A stretch of DNA of 64,000 nt from Casp-actino8 sp044355095 (GTDB lineage Bacteria > Actinomycetota > Acidimicrobiia > Acidimicrobiales > Ilumatobacteraceae): NCBI GenBank assembly GCA_044355095.1, contig JBIKYT010000003.1, positions 32,895 to 96,894 on the forward strand, read 5' to 3'. Shown here in pieces: positions 17,661 through 25,780 of the stretch (the first letter of the stretch is position 1; each line of letters starts with the position of its first letter). The translations under genes and the position numbers were made by a program. The notes beneath the pieces are model-generated. The model was not told where the DNA came from, made no database searches, and saw only the letters and a list, made by a program, of their open reading frames with translations.

Positions 17661-18091
17661 TGCGTCGGCGCGAGTTATTCGAACGCACTGTTGGCGTTAC
17701 TGGCCTTGCTGCACTGTTGGCGGCATGCGGTGCGGATCCTCCAGATGCGGTGGGGTCAATGCCAACTGAAACCTCAACAACTGTGCGCCTGCCAGTGCCA
17801 GAACTAGAAGTTGATGAATGGGCGTTCGCGCGACCATGGAAATCAGTGATTGATGCTGATTTGATCGTTTTCGGTAGTTCGGTATTGAGTGTTGCTCCCG
17901 AGACAGTTGTGATAGCGCGTGGGGTGCTCGGTGTATTGCCCGAAGGATCAACGTTGATCGCTCGAGACAAGTTGTTCGCCGAGTGCTGTCGCAAAGATTC
18001 ACGTGCTGGTGATGTTGTCGTCGTTGACGGTTGGATGGTGCCGGTAACGCTGGCTGGTCTTGCAGGAGCGTTGTCGCAGTTCAAGTCGTGA
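17660..18091 (+). CDS. Small lipoprotein coupled to the GMC oxidoreductase
   Basis: 143 residues from ATG 17660, which overlaps the GMC stop. The N-terminus MRRRELFERTVGVTG has twin arginines resembling a Tat signal, followed by LAALLAACGAD, a lipobox with Cys23. The mature part has a Thr-rich linker and a compact domain with an ECC pair (AECCRKD). I recognise no domain. By position and export signal it may be the partner or membrane anchor of the GMC enzyme, analogous to, but not recognisably homologous with, the small subunit of gluconate dehydrogenase. Confidence 0.68.
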   Translation: MRRRELFERTVGVTGLAALLAACGADPPDAVGSMPTETSTTVRLPVPELEVDEWAFARPWKSVIDADLIVFGSSVLSVAPETVVIARGVLGVLPEGSTLIARDKLFAECCRKDSRAGDVVVVDGWMVPVTLAGLAGALSQFKS

Positions 18092-18260
18092 CGGGAGCCG
18101 TCGCTGCGCTTCACGATTGGGTAGACCCGGGTGACGGGATCCGTCGCTGCGCTCCACGATTGGGTGGACCGGGGTGACGGGAGCCGTCGCTGCGCTTCAC
18201 GATTGGGAAGACCTGGGTGACGGGATCCGTCGCTGCGCTCCTCCCGATTCGAGCGACCCA
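18088..18260. repeat. Four tandem copies of a 43-bp unit
   Basis: Copies start at 18088, 18131, 18174 and 18217 with an exact 43-bp period; the last is degenerate at its end. Copies 1 and 3 share GGGAGCCG while 2 and 4 share GGGATCCG, so the array looks like a duplicated 86-bp dimer. The junction motif GGGTGACGGGA in each unit also occurs in the 3' end of the tRNA-Gly gene about 60 bp further right. The array lies between the lipoprotein stop and the tRNA and is not coding. Confidence 0.9.
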
Positions 18261-18263
18261 GAT

Positions 18264-18315
18264 CAGAAATGAATGAAGGACCCCTCGCAAGCTCGGGGTC
18301 CTTCATTCATTTCTG
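18264..18315 (-). terminator. Perfect 21-bp inverted repeat directly after tRNA-Gly
   Basis: Bases 18264-18284 and 18295-18315 are perfectly complementary over 21 bp around a 10-base loop. The right arm touches the encoded CCA of the tRNA-Gly gene on the minus strand, so the hairpin forms immediately 3' of the tRNA. No long U-run follows. It probably terminates or processes the tRNA transcript, but the length and perfection also fit a mobile palindromic element. Confidence 0.6.
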
Positions 18316-18316
18316 G

Positions 18317-18388
<72 letters not shown>

Positions 18389-18618
18389 ATATTTCGTTCG
18401 TCAGTCTAGTGGGCGAGGTCAGAATCACGAACCTAGGTCGCCATTTTCGTAGGTAATGGCAAAAACTTAGGGCCATCTGGTCAAATTTTGGCGCTTCGTT
18501 TGATGATCATTGGTCTGTCTCTGGCCTGACGAGATGCCGAGAAAGCAGTTTCGGGTCGTCGCATCGTGAGCCGAAAGTCGCATCGTCAATTCGGGTCACG
18601 CAGATACCGTTTTCGTTT
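18389..18618. other. Intergenic region, no feature recognised
   Basis: About 230 bp between tRNA-Gly and the UPF0104 gene. It should contain the promoter of the leftward tRNA gene (just right of 18388) and that of the rightward membrane protein. I see no convincing ORF, repeat or named motif. Confidence 0.5.
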
Positions 18619-19653
18619 ATGCGTAAAGCGATCGGCAGCCTGTTCATCCTGGCAATAGTTGTTTCGCTTGCAGTGATGCAGCGTTCTGTTTTGCTAGATA
18701 TCTGGCAGCGGCTGATTGATCTCCCTCTTGTCTCGATTTTCCCCCTCGCTCTCGCGGCAACGACGATGATTGTGGCTCGAGGTGCATTTCTTGCCGCGTG
18801 TTCACCGGGCATCAAACTGCGCCAGGCGATCACGGCAGATCAGACGGCTCTCGCCGCCGGATACGGAATAGCGCTCGGCGGAGGATTAGTCGGCACTGGA
18901 ACGCGCATTCATATGTTCACGAGGTGGGGAATACCTCATTCGACCATTGCGACCTCAATCGTTGCCACTGGGGTAGTCCCTGCGTTTTCGACGTGGAGTC
19001 TTCCAGTGTTGGTTCTTGTTGTTCCGGTGGTGCTTGGTACCGCGACATCGACAGAAGTTTTGGTTGTGGTCGCCGGTGCGCTGATCGTTTCCTGTTCAGG
19101 CGTTTTCTGGTGGTTGGCCTTACGGTCGCCGTCGTTCTTTTCTTTGTTGGGACGATTCGCTTCGTGGTCGCGGCTCGTGTTGGCACGCAAAGTTTCGTCA
19201 CGTTTCACCCGAACTCAGGGAATCATTGAACGGTTCCAGCCGACTGCCTTTTTTCAAGAAATGCGCACGGACCTTATTGAATTGTTACGTCGTCGCTGGG
19301 CCCCGATATTTGCGGCATCTCTCGGAACCTTGGTCGCGGGATTTTGTTGTATGTGGACGGCATCGGTCGTCTTTGATGTATCTGGACTTACCTTTTCGGA
19401 AGCTGTTGTTGCGTTCTCCTTAGTGCGTGTTGTCATTGCTCTGTCGCCGATACCAGGCGGAGCCGGAATCGCCGAATTAGGTCTGATTGCTTTGCTTGAA
19501 CAAGCAGGAGTCAGCGTGATTGATGCGACTGGAACCACGCTCTTGTATCGTTTCCTCACTTGGTTCTTGCCGATGGTTGTCGGCTCATTGTTGTGGTGGC
19601 AGTACAGCCGCACTGATGTGCCGGCCGATTCACGAGAGCATCTCCATGTTTGA
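18619..19653 (+). CDS. UPF0104 / lysylphosphatidylglycerol synthetase TM-domain protein (flippase-like)
   Basis: A 344-residue polytopic membrane protein with about seven or eight hydrophobic segments. The family motif near the C-terminus is PGGAGIAELGLIALL (about residue 285). Only the membrane half is present; there is no soluble aminoacyl-transferase domain. Such proteins are believed to move or modify lipids or lipid-linked sugars. ATG start. It appears monocistronic. A second UPF0104 protein is at 29681 in the glycan island, but the two are clearly divergent. Confidence 0.82.
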   Translation: MRKAIGSLFILAIVVSLAVMQRSVLLDIWQRLIDLPLVSIFPLALAATTMIVARGAFLAACSPGIKLRQAITADQTALAAGYGIALGGGLVGTGTRIHMFTRWGIPHSTIATSIVATGVVPAFSTWSLPVLVLVVPVVLGTATSTEVLVVVAGALIVSCSGVFWWLALRSPSFFSLLGRFASWSRLVLARKVSSRFTRTQGIIERFQPTAFFQEMRTDLIELLRRRWAPIFAASLGTLVAGFCCMWTASVVFDVSGLTFSEAVVAFSLVRVVIALSPIPGGAGIAELGLIALLEQAGVSVIDATGTTLLYRFLTWFLPMVVGSLLWWQYSRTDVPADSREHLHV

Positions 19654-19687
19654 ATCTTTGGGCTACTAAGAGTTTTATGGAAGCTTT

Positions 19688-20098
19688 ATGAGCGTGCCTG
19701 TTTTTGCCGCAGAAGAAACTGGACACACCCTTGTAGGTGATGCTCAATGGATGCCCACAGTCACGATTGACGTATCGGGTTCGCCTTTAATCGCTGATCT
19801 TGCTCGAGTGCATGCTGTTGAAGGAATCGGCGATGTCAGATCGCACGCACTTCGTGAGGAAGACTCAGTATTGCTCGGAGTAAGTCTGACCGTCCCGGTG
19901 CAAGCAATGTTTGTCGTTGTTTTTAGTTATGCCGCCCACGGCCAGTTTCTTGAAGAGGTTGCAGCCGCTGGAGTGCTGTTGTTTGCAACCACCGACACTC
20001 GGCGGGCTCATGAAGAAAAGCCACTGTGGTTGTCGGTTGATATTGACGGTGATGCTCTCAGGCAGGCTGTTTTGTCAGTTGGCGATGAGCCCATCTGA
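19688..20098 (+). CDS. Hypothetical protein, 136 aa
   Basis: I do not recognise this protein. It is an acidic, apparently soluble alpha/beta protein with a hydrophobic strand pair (LLGVSLTVPVQAMFVVVFSYAAHG) in the middle and no Cys. It starts 34 bp after the membrane-protein gene, perhaps in the same transcript, and its end overlaps the convergent SDR by 24 bp. Codon use matches its neighbours, which supports it being real. Confidence 0.55.
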   Translation: MSVPVFAAEETGHTLVGDAQWMPTVTIDVSGSPLIADLARVHAVEGIGDVRSHALREEDSVLLGVSLTVPVQAMFVVVFSYAAHGQFLEEVAAAGVLLFATTDTRRAHEEKPLWLSVDIDGDALRQAVLSVGDEPI

Positions 20099-20761
20099 GA
20101 AAGAGGCTGAAGGTAGTTCGGTTTCTCCGTCAGCAATTGCCTGGACAATTCGTTGAGCAACCTTGATCGGGGCAAGACCTGCTGGCATTTTGGGCGGGTC
20201 TCCAGCGATTGCGCGAGATGCTAATCCTGTTTCTGTGTGTGGTGGTCGGGCGTCAATCACTCGTACTCCAGATCGACGAGCCTCGCGAGTGAGCGCTTCG
20301 TTGAATGAACGAACTGCCGCTTTTGATGCTCCATACGTTGCCATGCCCGGCAAGTTCTGTTCGGCGATAACGCCAGAGATGCCGACGAGTACAGAACCCT
20401 GTCGGGCGCACTTGAGTGCTTCTTTCATCAGGAAGATGTGCGCGAAAGTATTGGTCAAGAAAAGTTCTTCGATGGTGTCAATTGAAGTTGCGTCAAGTGG
20501 ACCAAACGCAACAACCCCCATTGCATTGATCACGATGTCAAGAGCACCATGACGTTCAACGATCGTATTTATGACGGCCGATATCGCCTCGGGTGAACGA
20601 AGATCTGCCGAGATATGCGCGGTATCGGAACTAATCGAACGTGAGACAGTAGTGACGATGCATCCTCGGGCACGAAGTTCGGTCGCGATAAGACCACCTA
20701 GCCCTCCCGTTCCACCGGCAACTAAGGCAATTTTTTGAGCAAAGTCAAAAGGTTCGGGCAT
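20075..20761 (-). CDS. SDR-family oxidoreductase (classical)
   Basis: A 228-residue short-chain dehydrogenase with the NAD(P) motif GGTGGLGGLI (residues 16-25), a degenerate NNAG (INAMGVV), and the complete YGASK active site. The segment after it, RVIDARPPHTETGLA, is the usual cofactor/substrate loop. The start is ATG 20761, divergent from terC with about 75 bp between. The substrate is unknown. Confidence 0.85.
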   Translation of the reverse strand: MPEPFDFAQKIALVAGGTGGLGGLIATELRARGCIVTTVSRSISSDTAHISADLRSPEAISAVINTIVERHGALDIVINAMGVVAFGPLDATSIDTIEELFLTNTFAHIFLMKEALKCARQGSVLVGISGVIAEQNLPGMATYGASKAAVRSFNEALTREARRSGVRVIDARPPHTETGLASRAIAGDPPKMPAGLAPIKVAQRIVQAIADGETELPSASFSDGLIAN

Positions 20762-20836
20762 GTTTCTATCGTAAGTGCCCTGATATCTGGAGGCTTAGTC
20801 GGTGCACGGTTTATGCACCTCTACTATTGTGGACGA

Positions 20837-21589
20837 ATGGATTGGATTTCTGACCCCACTGCTTGGAGTGCCCTGGCCGCACTTTTAACCCTCGAAATTG
20901 TTCTCGGCGTTGACAACGTTGTGTTCATTTCGATTTTGGCTTCTAAGTTGCCCGTTGAACAACAGGACAAAGCCCGCAAGGTCGGCCTCTTGGCTGCTGG
21001 CGGGATGAGAGTGCTGCTGCTCTTAGGCGTCGGGTTTGTCATTACCTTGAAGAAGGAACTCTTCGCCATCGGGTCAATTGGCTTTAGTGGAAAAGAGTTG
21101 ATCCTCTTAGTTGGCGGTCTGTTTCTGATTTACAAAGCGACCAAAGAGATTCACCACAAACTCGAAGGCGACGAGGGTCAGACTTCAGCCAAGGTTGTGC
21201 CAACCTTTGGAGCGGTCATTGGCCAAGTCTTGTTACTTGACATGGTTTTCTCGATTGACTCAGTCATTACAGCTGTTGGAATGACCTCGTACACATGGGT
21301 TATGGTGATCGCAATCGTGGTCGCAGTTGGCATCATGTTCGTTGCTTCAAAAGCGATTTACACCTTCGTAAATGCGCATCCCTCGGTCAAAATGCTGGCC
21401 CTCGCGTTCTTGTTGCTGATTGGCACCATCTTGATTGCCGAAGGTTTCGGACAAAAGATTCCTAAGGGATACATCTACGCGGCAATGACCTTCTCAGTAT
21501 TTGTTGAAGTGTTGAATATCGGAGTGCGACGCAAGAAGCCGAATACGCCGATCCATTTGCGTGAGCCAATCGTCGCTGACCCGAAGTAA
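20837..21589 (+). CDS. TerC-family integral membrane protein
   Basis: 250 residues with about seven TM helices. The two conserved acidic motifs sit in membrane segments: EIVLGVDNVVFIS (about residue 18) and DMVFSIDSVITAVGM. The family includes Mn2+ exporters used during secretion and tellurite-resistance TerC proteins; Mn2+ or other divalent-metal efflux is the likelier role. I used ATG 20837, since the upstream part of the frame overlaps the divergent SDR. Confidence 0.88.
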   Translation: MDWISDPTAWSALAALLTLEIVLGVDNVVFISILASKLPVEQQDKARKVGLLAAGGMRVLLLLGVGFVITLKKELFAIGSIGFSGKELILLVGGLFLIYKATKEIHHKLEGDEGQTSAKVVPTFGAVIGQVLLLDMVFSIDSVITAVGMTSYTWVMVIAIVVAVGIMFVASKAIYTFVNAHPSVKMLALAFLLLIGTILIAEGFGQKIPKGYIYAAMTFSVFVEVLNIGVRRKKPNTPIHLREPIVADPK

Positions 21590-21617
21590 TTGATATCGGC
21601 AGTGAAGGGCTCCCATA

Positions 21618-22151
21618 GTGAACCGTATTGAGATTGAAACAACCCTGAACAACGACCGCGTGTGGTTGTTAAAGGCCATGTCTGAGTTATCAGATGAGCA
21701 GTTGCGTCGCCCGCTGACGCCGAGTGAGCACGATCCCTCAAACATGTGGACTGCGATCGATCACTTCGTGCACCTCGCACTCATCGAGCGCAATTTCGCA
21801 GCCATGATCCGTCGCCACATATCAGGAGCACCAAATCCGGTCGGACTCCTCAACGACGATTCGGGCAAGGCCCGAACCCGTGATCAGATCATGGCGTCGG
21901 TTCATGCGATGACCGAAGAGTGGCAAATCGAGCATCGTGGAATTTCGTTAAGTGAAGCGATCGCAGTGACTGCCAGTGCGCGAGCCGTGAGTCTGCAGTT
22001 GCTGTCTGAACTTTCAGATGAACAACTTGAAGAGACTTTGCCGGGCGCGCCGTGGGCCGATGGCACCATTGGCGGTGTTCTGTCGGCCAATGCGGGGCAC
22101 GGTCGTATGCATTGGGGATGGGCCAAAGAAGCAGGATTGCTTGAGCACTAG
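21618..22151 (+). CDS. DinB-family protein
   Basis: 177 residues of four-helix-bundle type. One conserved His lies in AIDHFVHLALIERNF and others in GHGRMHWGWA near the C-terminus, consistent with the three-His metal site of DinB/YfiT-like proteins. In Actinobacteria these are often thiol (mycothiol)-dependent transferases. GTG start, 28 bp after terC. Confidence 0.72.
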   Translation: MNRIEIETTLNNDRVWLLKAMSELSDEQLRRPLTPSEHDPSNMWTAIDHFVHLALIERNFAAMIRRHISGAPNPVGLLNDDSGKARTRDQIMASVHAMTEEWQIEHRGISLSEAIAVTASARAVSLQLLSELSDEQLEETLPGAPWADGTIGGVLSANAGHGRMHWGWAKEAGLLEH

Positions 22152-22210
22152 TACTCGGCCCCAAAGTGGGCTAACTTACCCTTCGTAAGATCGCAAACCG
22201 GGGGGTTGCA

Positions 22211-23971
22211 ATGCTTGATTACGTCATTAAGGGCGGAACCATTGTTGACGGCACAGGAGCCGATCGTCGTCAAGGCGACGTTGGTGTGCGCGACGGGGTG
22301 ATTGTTGAAGTCGGTGGCTCAATCACCGAGTCGGCCAAGCAAACTATTGATGCCGATGGTGCCATCGTGACGCCGGGCTGGGTTGACGTGCACACGCACT
22401 ACGACGGCCAAGTGAGTTGGGACGAAGTCATGGACCCGTCGGCTGGTAACGGCGCGACCACGATCGTGATGGGCAACTGTGGCGTGGGTTTTGCGCCGGT
22501 TCGACCGGGCGGCGAGAAGTCGTTGATCGAGCTCATGGAAGGTGTCGAAGATATTCCGGGCACTGCGCTCTATGAAGGTATTGAGTGGGGTCGTTGGGAA
22601 TCATTCCCCGAATACATGGACTACATCGCGAGTCGTCGTTACTCGCTTGATATCGGTGCACAAATTGCCCATGGTTCGTTGCGTTACTACGTGATGGGTG
22701 AGCGCGGTCGTATGAACGAAGAAGCAACACCTGATGATCTTCGTCAGATGTCGCAACTTGTCACTGAAGCAGTTCAGGCCGGTGCACTTGGCTTTAGTAC
22801 ATCACGAACAATTGGTCACCGCGCTCTTGATGGTTCGCCCGTGCCTGGAACTTTTGCTCCCGATCAAGAGTTGTCGGCAATTGCTGATGCCATGGGTCGA
22901 GCTGGCCGTGGTGTGTTTGAAATGATTCCAGCCGGAACTGTTGGCAAGCTTGAGCGACTTGGTGGTGAGCGCACCACGCCAGAAGCCGAAGTGAAATTGA
23001 TGGCCGACTTCTCACGTCAGAGTGGTCGCAAGGTCACGTTCACACTCGTGCAGTCACCCGACTATGCCCCCGATACTTGGGAACGACTGCTTGAGATGGT
23101 GGTGACGGCAAATCAGACTGGTGCGCAGTTGTATCCGCAAGTGTCGTCCCGTCCGATCGGGCTTGCATCTGGACTTTCTGGTTATCACGCCTTCCAACGT
23201 CGGCCAACATATATGAAGTTGGCGCACTTGCCTTTGGCTGAACGAGCTCGCGAAATGGCGAAGCCTGAAATCAAGGCAGCGATCATGTCTGAAACTGATG
23301 TGCTTGTTGATCAGCCAGGTTCGATGGCCAACATGTATCAGTTGTTCCAAACTGCGGCGATGTTCTTGTATCCACTTGCTGATCCGGTTGATTACGAACC
23401 AGATCCGTCCGAGATGTTGGGTTCGCGTGCTGCGGCAACTGGTCAAGATGTTCTTGATCTGCTGTACGACTACTTGCTCGAGCAAGACGGTGCCGCGATG
23501 TGTGCGTTGATGGGCGGACCAAATGTTCATGACAGTCAAGAAGTGTTGCGAAAGATGTTGATTCATCCCGAAACAGTGACTGGTCTCAGCGATGCTGGCG
23601 CACACGTGACACTCATTTGTGATGCCACAATGCCGACAACGCAACTCACGTTCTGGGCCCGTGATCGTCACAAGGGTGAACGTTTGCCACTTGAGTTCCT
23701 GGTTGCGAAACAGACGGCACGTAACGCCGATTTGTATGGTCTCAAAGATCGTGGTCGTTTGGCGGTTGGACTTCGCGCCGACATCAACGTCATCGACTTT
23801 GAAAATCTGCGAGTGTCACCACCCAAGGCATTTCACGATTTGCCCGCCGGTGGAACGCGTTTGATTCAGCCAGTGCAGGGCTATTTGGCAACGTTGGTGA
23901 AAGGCGAGATGACTCGTCGTCACGATGCCGACACTGGTGCACGCCCTGGTTCACTCGTTCGCAGTCGATAG
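22211..23971 (+). CDS. Amidohydrolase, N-acyl-D-amino-acid deacylase-like
   Basis: A 586-residue metal-dependent hydrolase of the D-aminoacylase branch of the amidohydrolase superfamily. The metal-ligand motif DVHTHYDGQ is at about residues 60-68, the probable carbamate-Lys/Cys region is GNCGVGFAPV, and GLSDAGAHVTLICD holds the late His/Asp ligands. The C-terminal beta-sandwich includes the conserved GRLAVGLRADINVID. A GGGG purine run precedes ATG 22211. It may be cytosolic and probably shares a transcript with the tandem NTF2-like protein that follows. Confidence 0.85.
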   Translation: MLDYVIKGGTIVDGTGADRRQGDVGVRDGVIVEVGGSITESAKQTIDADGAIVTPGWVDVHTHYDGQVSWDEVMDPSAGNGATTIVMGNCGVGFAPVRPGGEKSLIELMEGVEDIPGTALYEGIEWGRWESFPEYMDYIASRRYSLDIGAQIAHGSLRYYVMGERGRMNEEATPDDLRQMSQLVTEAVQAGALGFSTSRTIGHRALDGSPVPGTFAPDQELSAIADAMGRAGRGVFEMIPAGTVGKLERLGGERTTPEAEVKLMADFSRQSGRKVTFTLVQSPDYAPDTWERLLEMVVTANQTGAQLYPQVSSRPIGLASGLSGYHAFQRRPTYMKLAHLPLAERAREMAKPEIKAAIMSETDVLVDQPGSMANMYQLFQTAAMFLYPLADPVDYEPDPSEMLGSRAAATGQDVLDLLYDYLLEQDGAAMCALMGGPNVHDSQEVLRKMLIHPETVTGLSDAGAHVTLICDATMPTTQLTFWARDRHKGERLPLEFLVAKQTARNADLYGLKDRGRLAVGLRADINVIDFENLRVSPPKAFHDLPAGGTRLIQPVQGYLATLVKGEMTRRHDADTGARPGSLVRSR

Positions 23972-24008
23972 GAGAAGTTAATGGGAGAAGTCAATGGGAG
24001 AAGTCATG
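23971..24008 (+). repeat. Three tandem 13-bp units carrying a ribosome-binding site
   Basis: GGAGAAGT occurs at 23971, 23984 and 23997, each followed within a few bases by AAT or ATG. The unit is about 13 bp. It gives ATGs at 23981 (out of frame, stopping after 12 codons), 23994 and 24006 (both in frame with the next gene). The last copy is ideally spaced for ATG 24006. Confidence 0.85.
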
Positions 24009-24992
24009 AACAAGGTTGATGAGTTTGCTGAGAAGTTTGCACAGTCATTGAAAGAGACCCCAGCGAGTTTGGATCGGTTGATCACCGAACCAAGCGGACT
24101 GACACCCGAAGAGATGATGGCTGCATTGGCGCATCCATTGGTGGGCAAGGCGGGCATTGATCTGATGGCCGACTTTATGCATCCAACTGATTCGCGTTAC
24201 TTCGACGCGATCTATGGTTCGTTTTACGGGCAAAAAAACATTCGTGGTTGGCTCGTGCCAACGATGTCCGAAATCAGTTTCATTGAGTTCGTGCCAACGT
24301 CTGAGCCCGAGTACTTCGATGACGGTGAAGGAATCACCACGGTTGACGAATGGCAGATGGTTGCCGACATGGCCGCCATGGGTATGGGCGAAGGCAAGAT
24401 GCCGATGTCGCGTGGTGTGAGTGTGCGTCGCTATCGCCAAGGTTGGATGACGTGGGCGTGTGATGTGTATGACACTGGGTCGTTTCGTGCTCCGCCTCCG
24501 CCTGGAGTTGAAGCCGCACCGTTGCCTGATGCGCCGTCGCCCAATGAGTGGGAGCGTCATGCCGCAACGCCGATCACGGTGTGCTCAGAAGTTGACTTCG
24601 ATGCCGACTGCGATCAGTTTCATCCAACTGACTCGGTGTACATCGATCCGATCTTCGGAGAGTTCCATGGACGAGATGAGATCAAGAGTTGGATCATGGA
24701 CATCATGCCGCGAGTTGGACGAATCGAATTTGTTCCCGTTGGCCCTGAACTCAATAACGGGAAAACATACTTGCAAGAGTGGGTTCAGGTTGCAGTGACC
24801 TCGACAGGTGAACGAGTGCCGATGACTCGAGGCACAAGTGTGCGCCGCTACAAAGATGGCTCAACGATTTATGCCGCTGACTATTTTGATACTGCGACGT
24901 TGACAACACCTGAAGTGTTGGCTGCAAGTCGTGATTGTGGTTCAACCATTACGACTGACGACATTATGAAGTACAAACTGCGGGGCTTGTAA
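24006..24992 (+). CDS. Tandem NTF2/SnoaL-like domain protein
   Basis: 328 residues made of two homologous halves. FMHPTDSRYFDAIYGSFYG (about residue 58) is echoed by QFHPTDSVYIDPIFGEFHG (about 204), and each is followed by a WL/WI-x-M segment, EFVP and a RGxSVRRY strand. The halves are joined by a Pro-rich linker. Cone-shaped NTF2-like folds bind small hydrophobic ligands or act as isomerases and hydratases; the HPTD motif may mark a polar site. I chose ATG 24006 by its ribosome site (alternative 23994). It follows the amidohydrolase gene directly, suggesting a shared pathway. Confidence 0.75.
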   Translation: MNKVDEFAEKFAQSLKETPASLDRLITEPSGLTPEEMMAALAHPLVGKAGIDLMADFMHPTDSRYFDAIYGSFYGQKNIRGWLVPTMSEISFIEFVPTSEPEYFDDGEGITTVDEWQMVADMAAMGMGEGKMPMSRGVSVRRYRQGWMTWACDVYDTGSFRAPPPPGVEAAPLPDAPSPNEWERHAATPITVCSEVDFDADCDQFHPTDSVYIDPIFGEFHGRDEIKSWIMDIMPRVGRIEFVPVGPELNNGKTYLQEWVQVAVTSTGERVPMTRGTSVRRYKDGSTIYAADYFDTATLTTPEVLAASRDCGSTITTDDIMKYKLRGL

Positions 24993-25177
24993 ATTTGTTT
25001 GATGTTTGACGCAGCGACGCCAGTGTCGTTGTTGCTTGTTTAGTGAAATCGGTGTCGGGCTCGTCGCCTGCTCGCCGGTCTCCAACCAGATGCCACCGAA
25101 CAGTGAAGTCAGAGAATTGGTGGTGTAGGCATCTGATGTTGTCACCCGACGACAGGCTGCGCCCCACACCTGATCTC
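24993..25177. other. Junction sequence without recognised gene
   Basis: About 185 bp separate the NTF2-like gene from the first recognisable cysN codons. Both strands have open frames here, but neither translation resembles a known protein. It is probably the left scar of the rearranged region. Confidence 0.45.
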
Positions 25178-25780
25178 CATTTCAACGAAATCCATTTTGT
25201 GCCCATTTGCGCATTGACAGGCGAAAATTTGATTTCTTCATCAGCGAATATGGATTGGTATCAAGTCCCGAGCCTGATAGAGATTGCCGAAAATATTCCC
25301 ACTCAAAGCAACGACCAAGATTTGCCGTTTCGGATGTCAGCGCAGGCTGTCAATCGGTCGAACTCTGATTTTCGTGGATATATGGGCCTGGTTTCTAGCG
25401 GAAAAATTTCCGTTGGTGACACGATCCAAATTCTTCCGAGCGAAAGAGAATCTCGGGAGAAGGGGTTCTCCGATTTTGATGGCCCTCGGACATCAGCAGT
25501 CGCGGGAGAAAGTGTGTGTTTGCTTCTTGAGGACGAAGTCGATATCAGCCGTTGTGATTTGTTCAGTAGTGCATCCGATCCGGCTTTGTTGACCGATCAT
25601 TTTGAAGCCCACTTAGTTTGGTTCGGTGAAACTCCGATGATTCCTAAGCGTTCGTATCTTTTGAAAATTGGAAGCAGAGAAGTTTCGGCGCCAATTGACC
25701 GCCTCAAATATCGACTCGATGTTGATAGCAACAAACATTTGGAAGCCTCGTCGCTTCAGATGAATGACATTGCATCGTGA
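25178..25780 (+). pseudogene. cysN: Remnant of cysNC, sulfate adenylyltransferase subunit 1 part (5' truncated)
   Basis: The translation matches the middle and C-terminal part of CysN: FVPICALTGENL (end of the GTPase domain), WYQVPSLIE, NRSNSDFRGYMG (domain 2) and FEAHLVWFGETPMIPKRSYL (domain 3). The GTP-binding N-terminal part, with P-loop and DTPGH, is missing, so it cannot act as the ATP-sulfurylase GTPase. The frame is open upstream to 25043 but without homology. It ends at a TGA where one base appears lost; the C-terminal CysN strand (STTSVIAFDAYDVNR) continues in the next frame. Upstream cysD is absent too. Confidence 0.8.

Noticed and set aside
18088..18260. Possible CRISPR array
   Set aside because: The 43-bp units are contiguous, with no unique spacers, and no cas genes are near.
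25043..25177. N-terminal coding extension of the CysN remnant
   Set aside because: The frame is open, but the translated residues do not resemble any part of CysN, so it is likely junction sequence.
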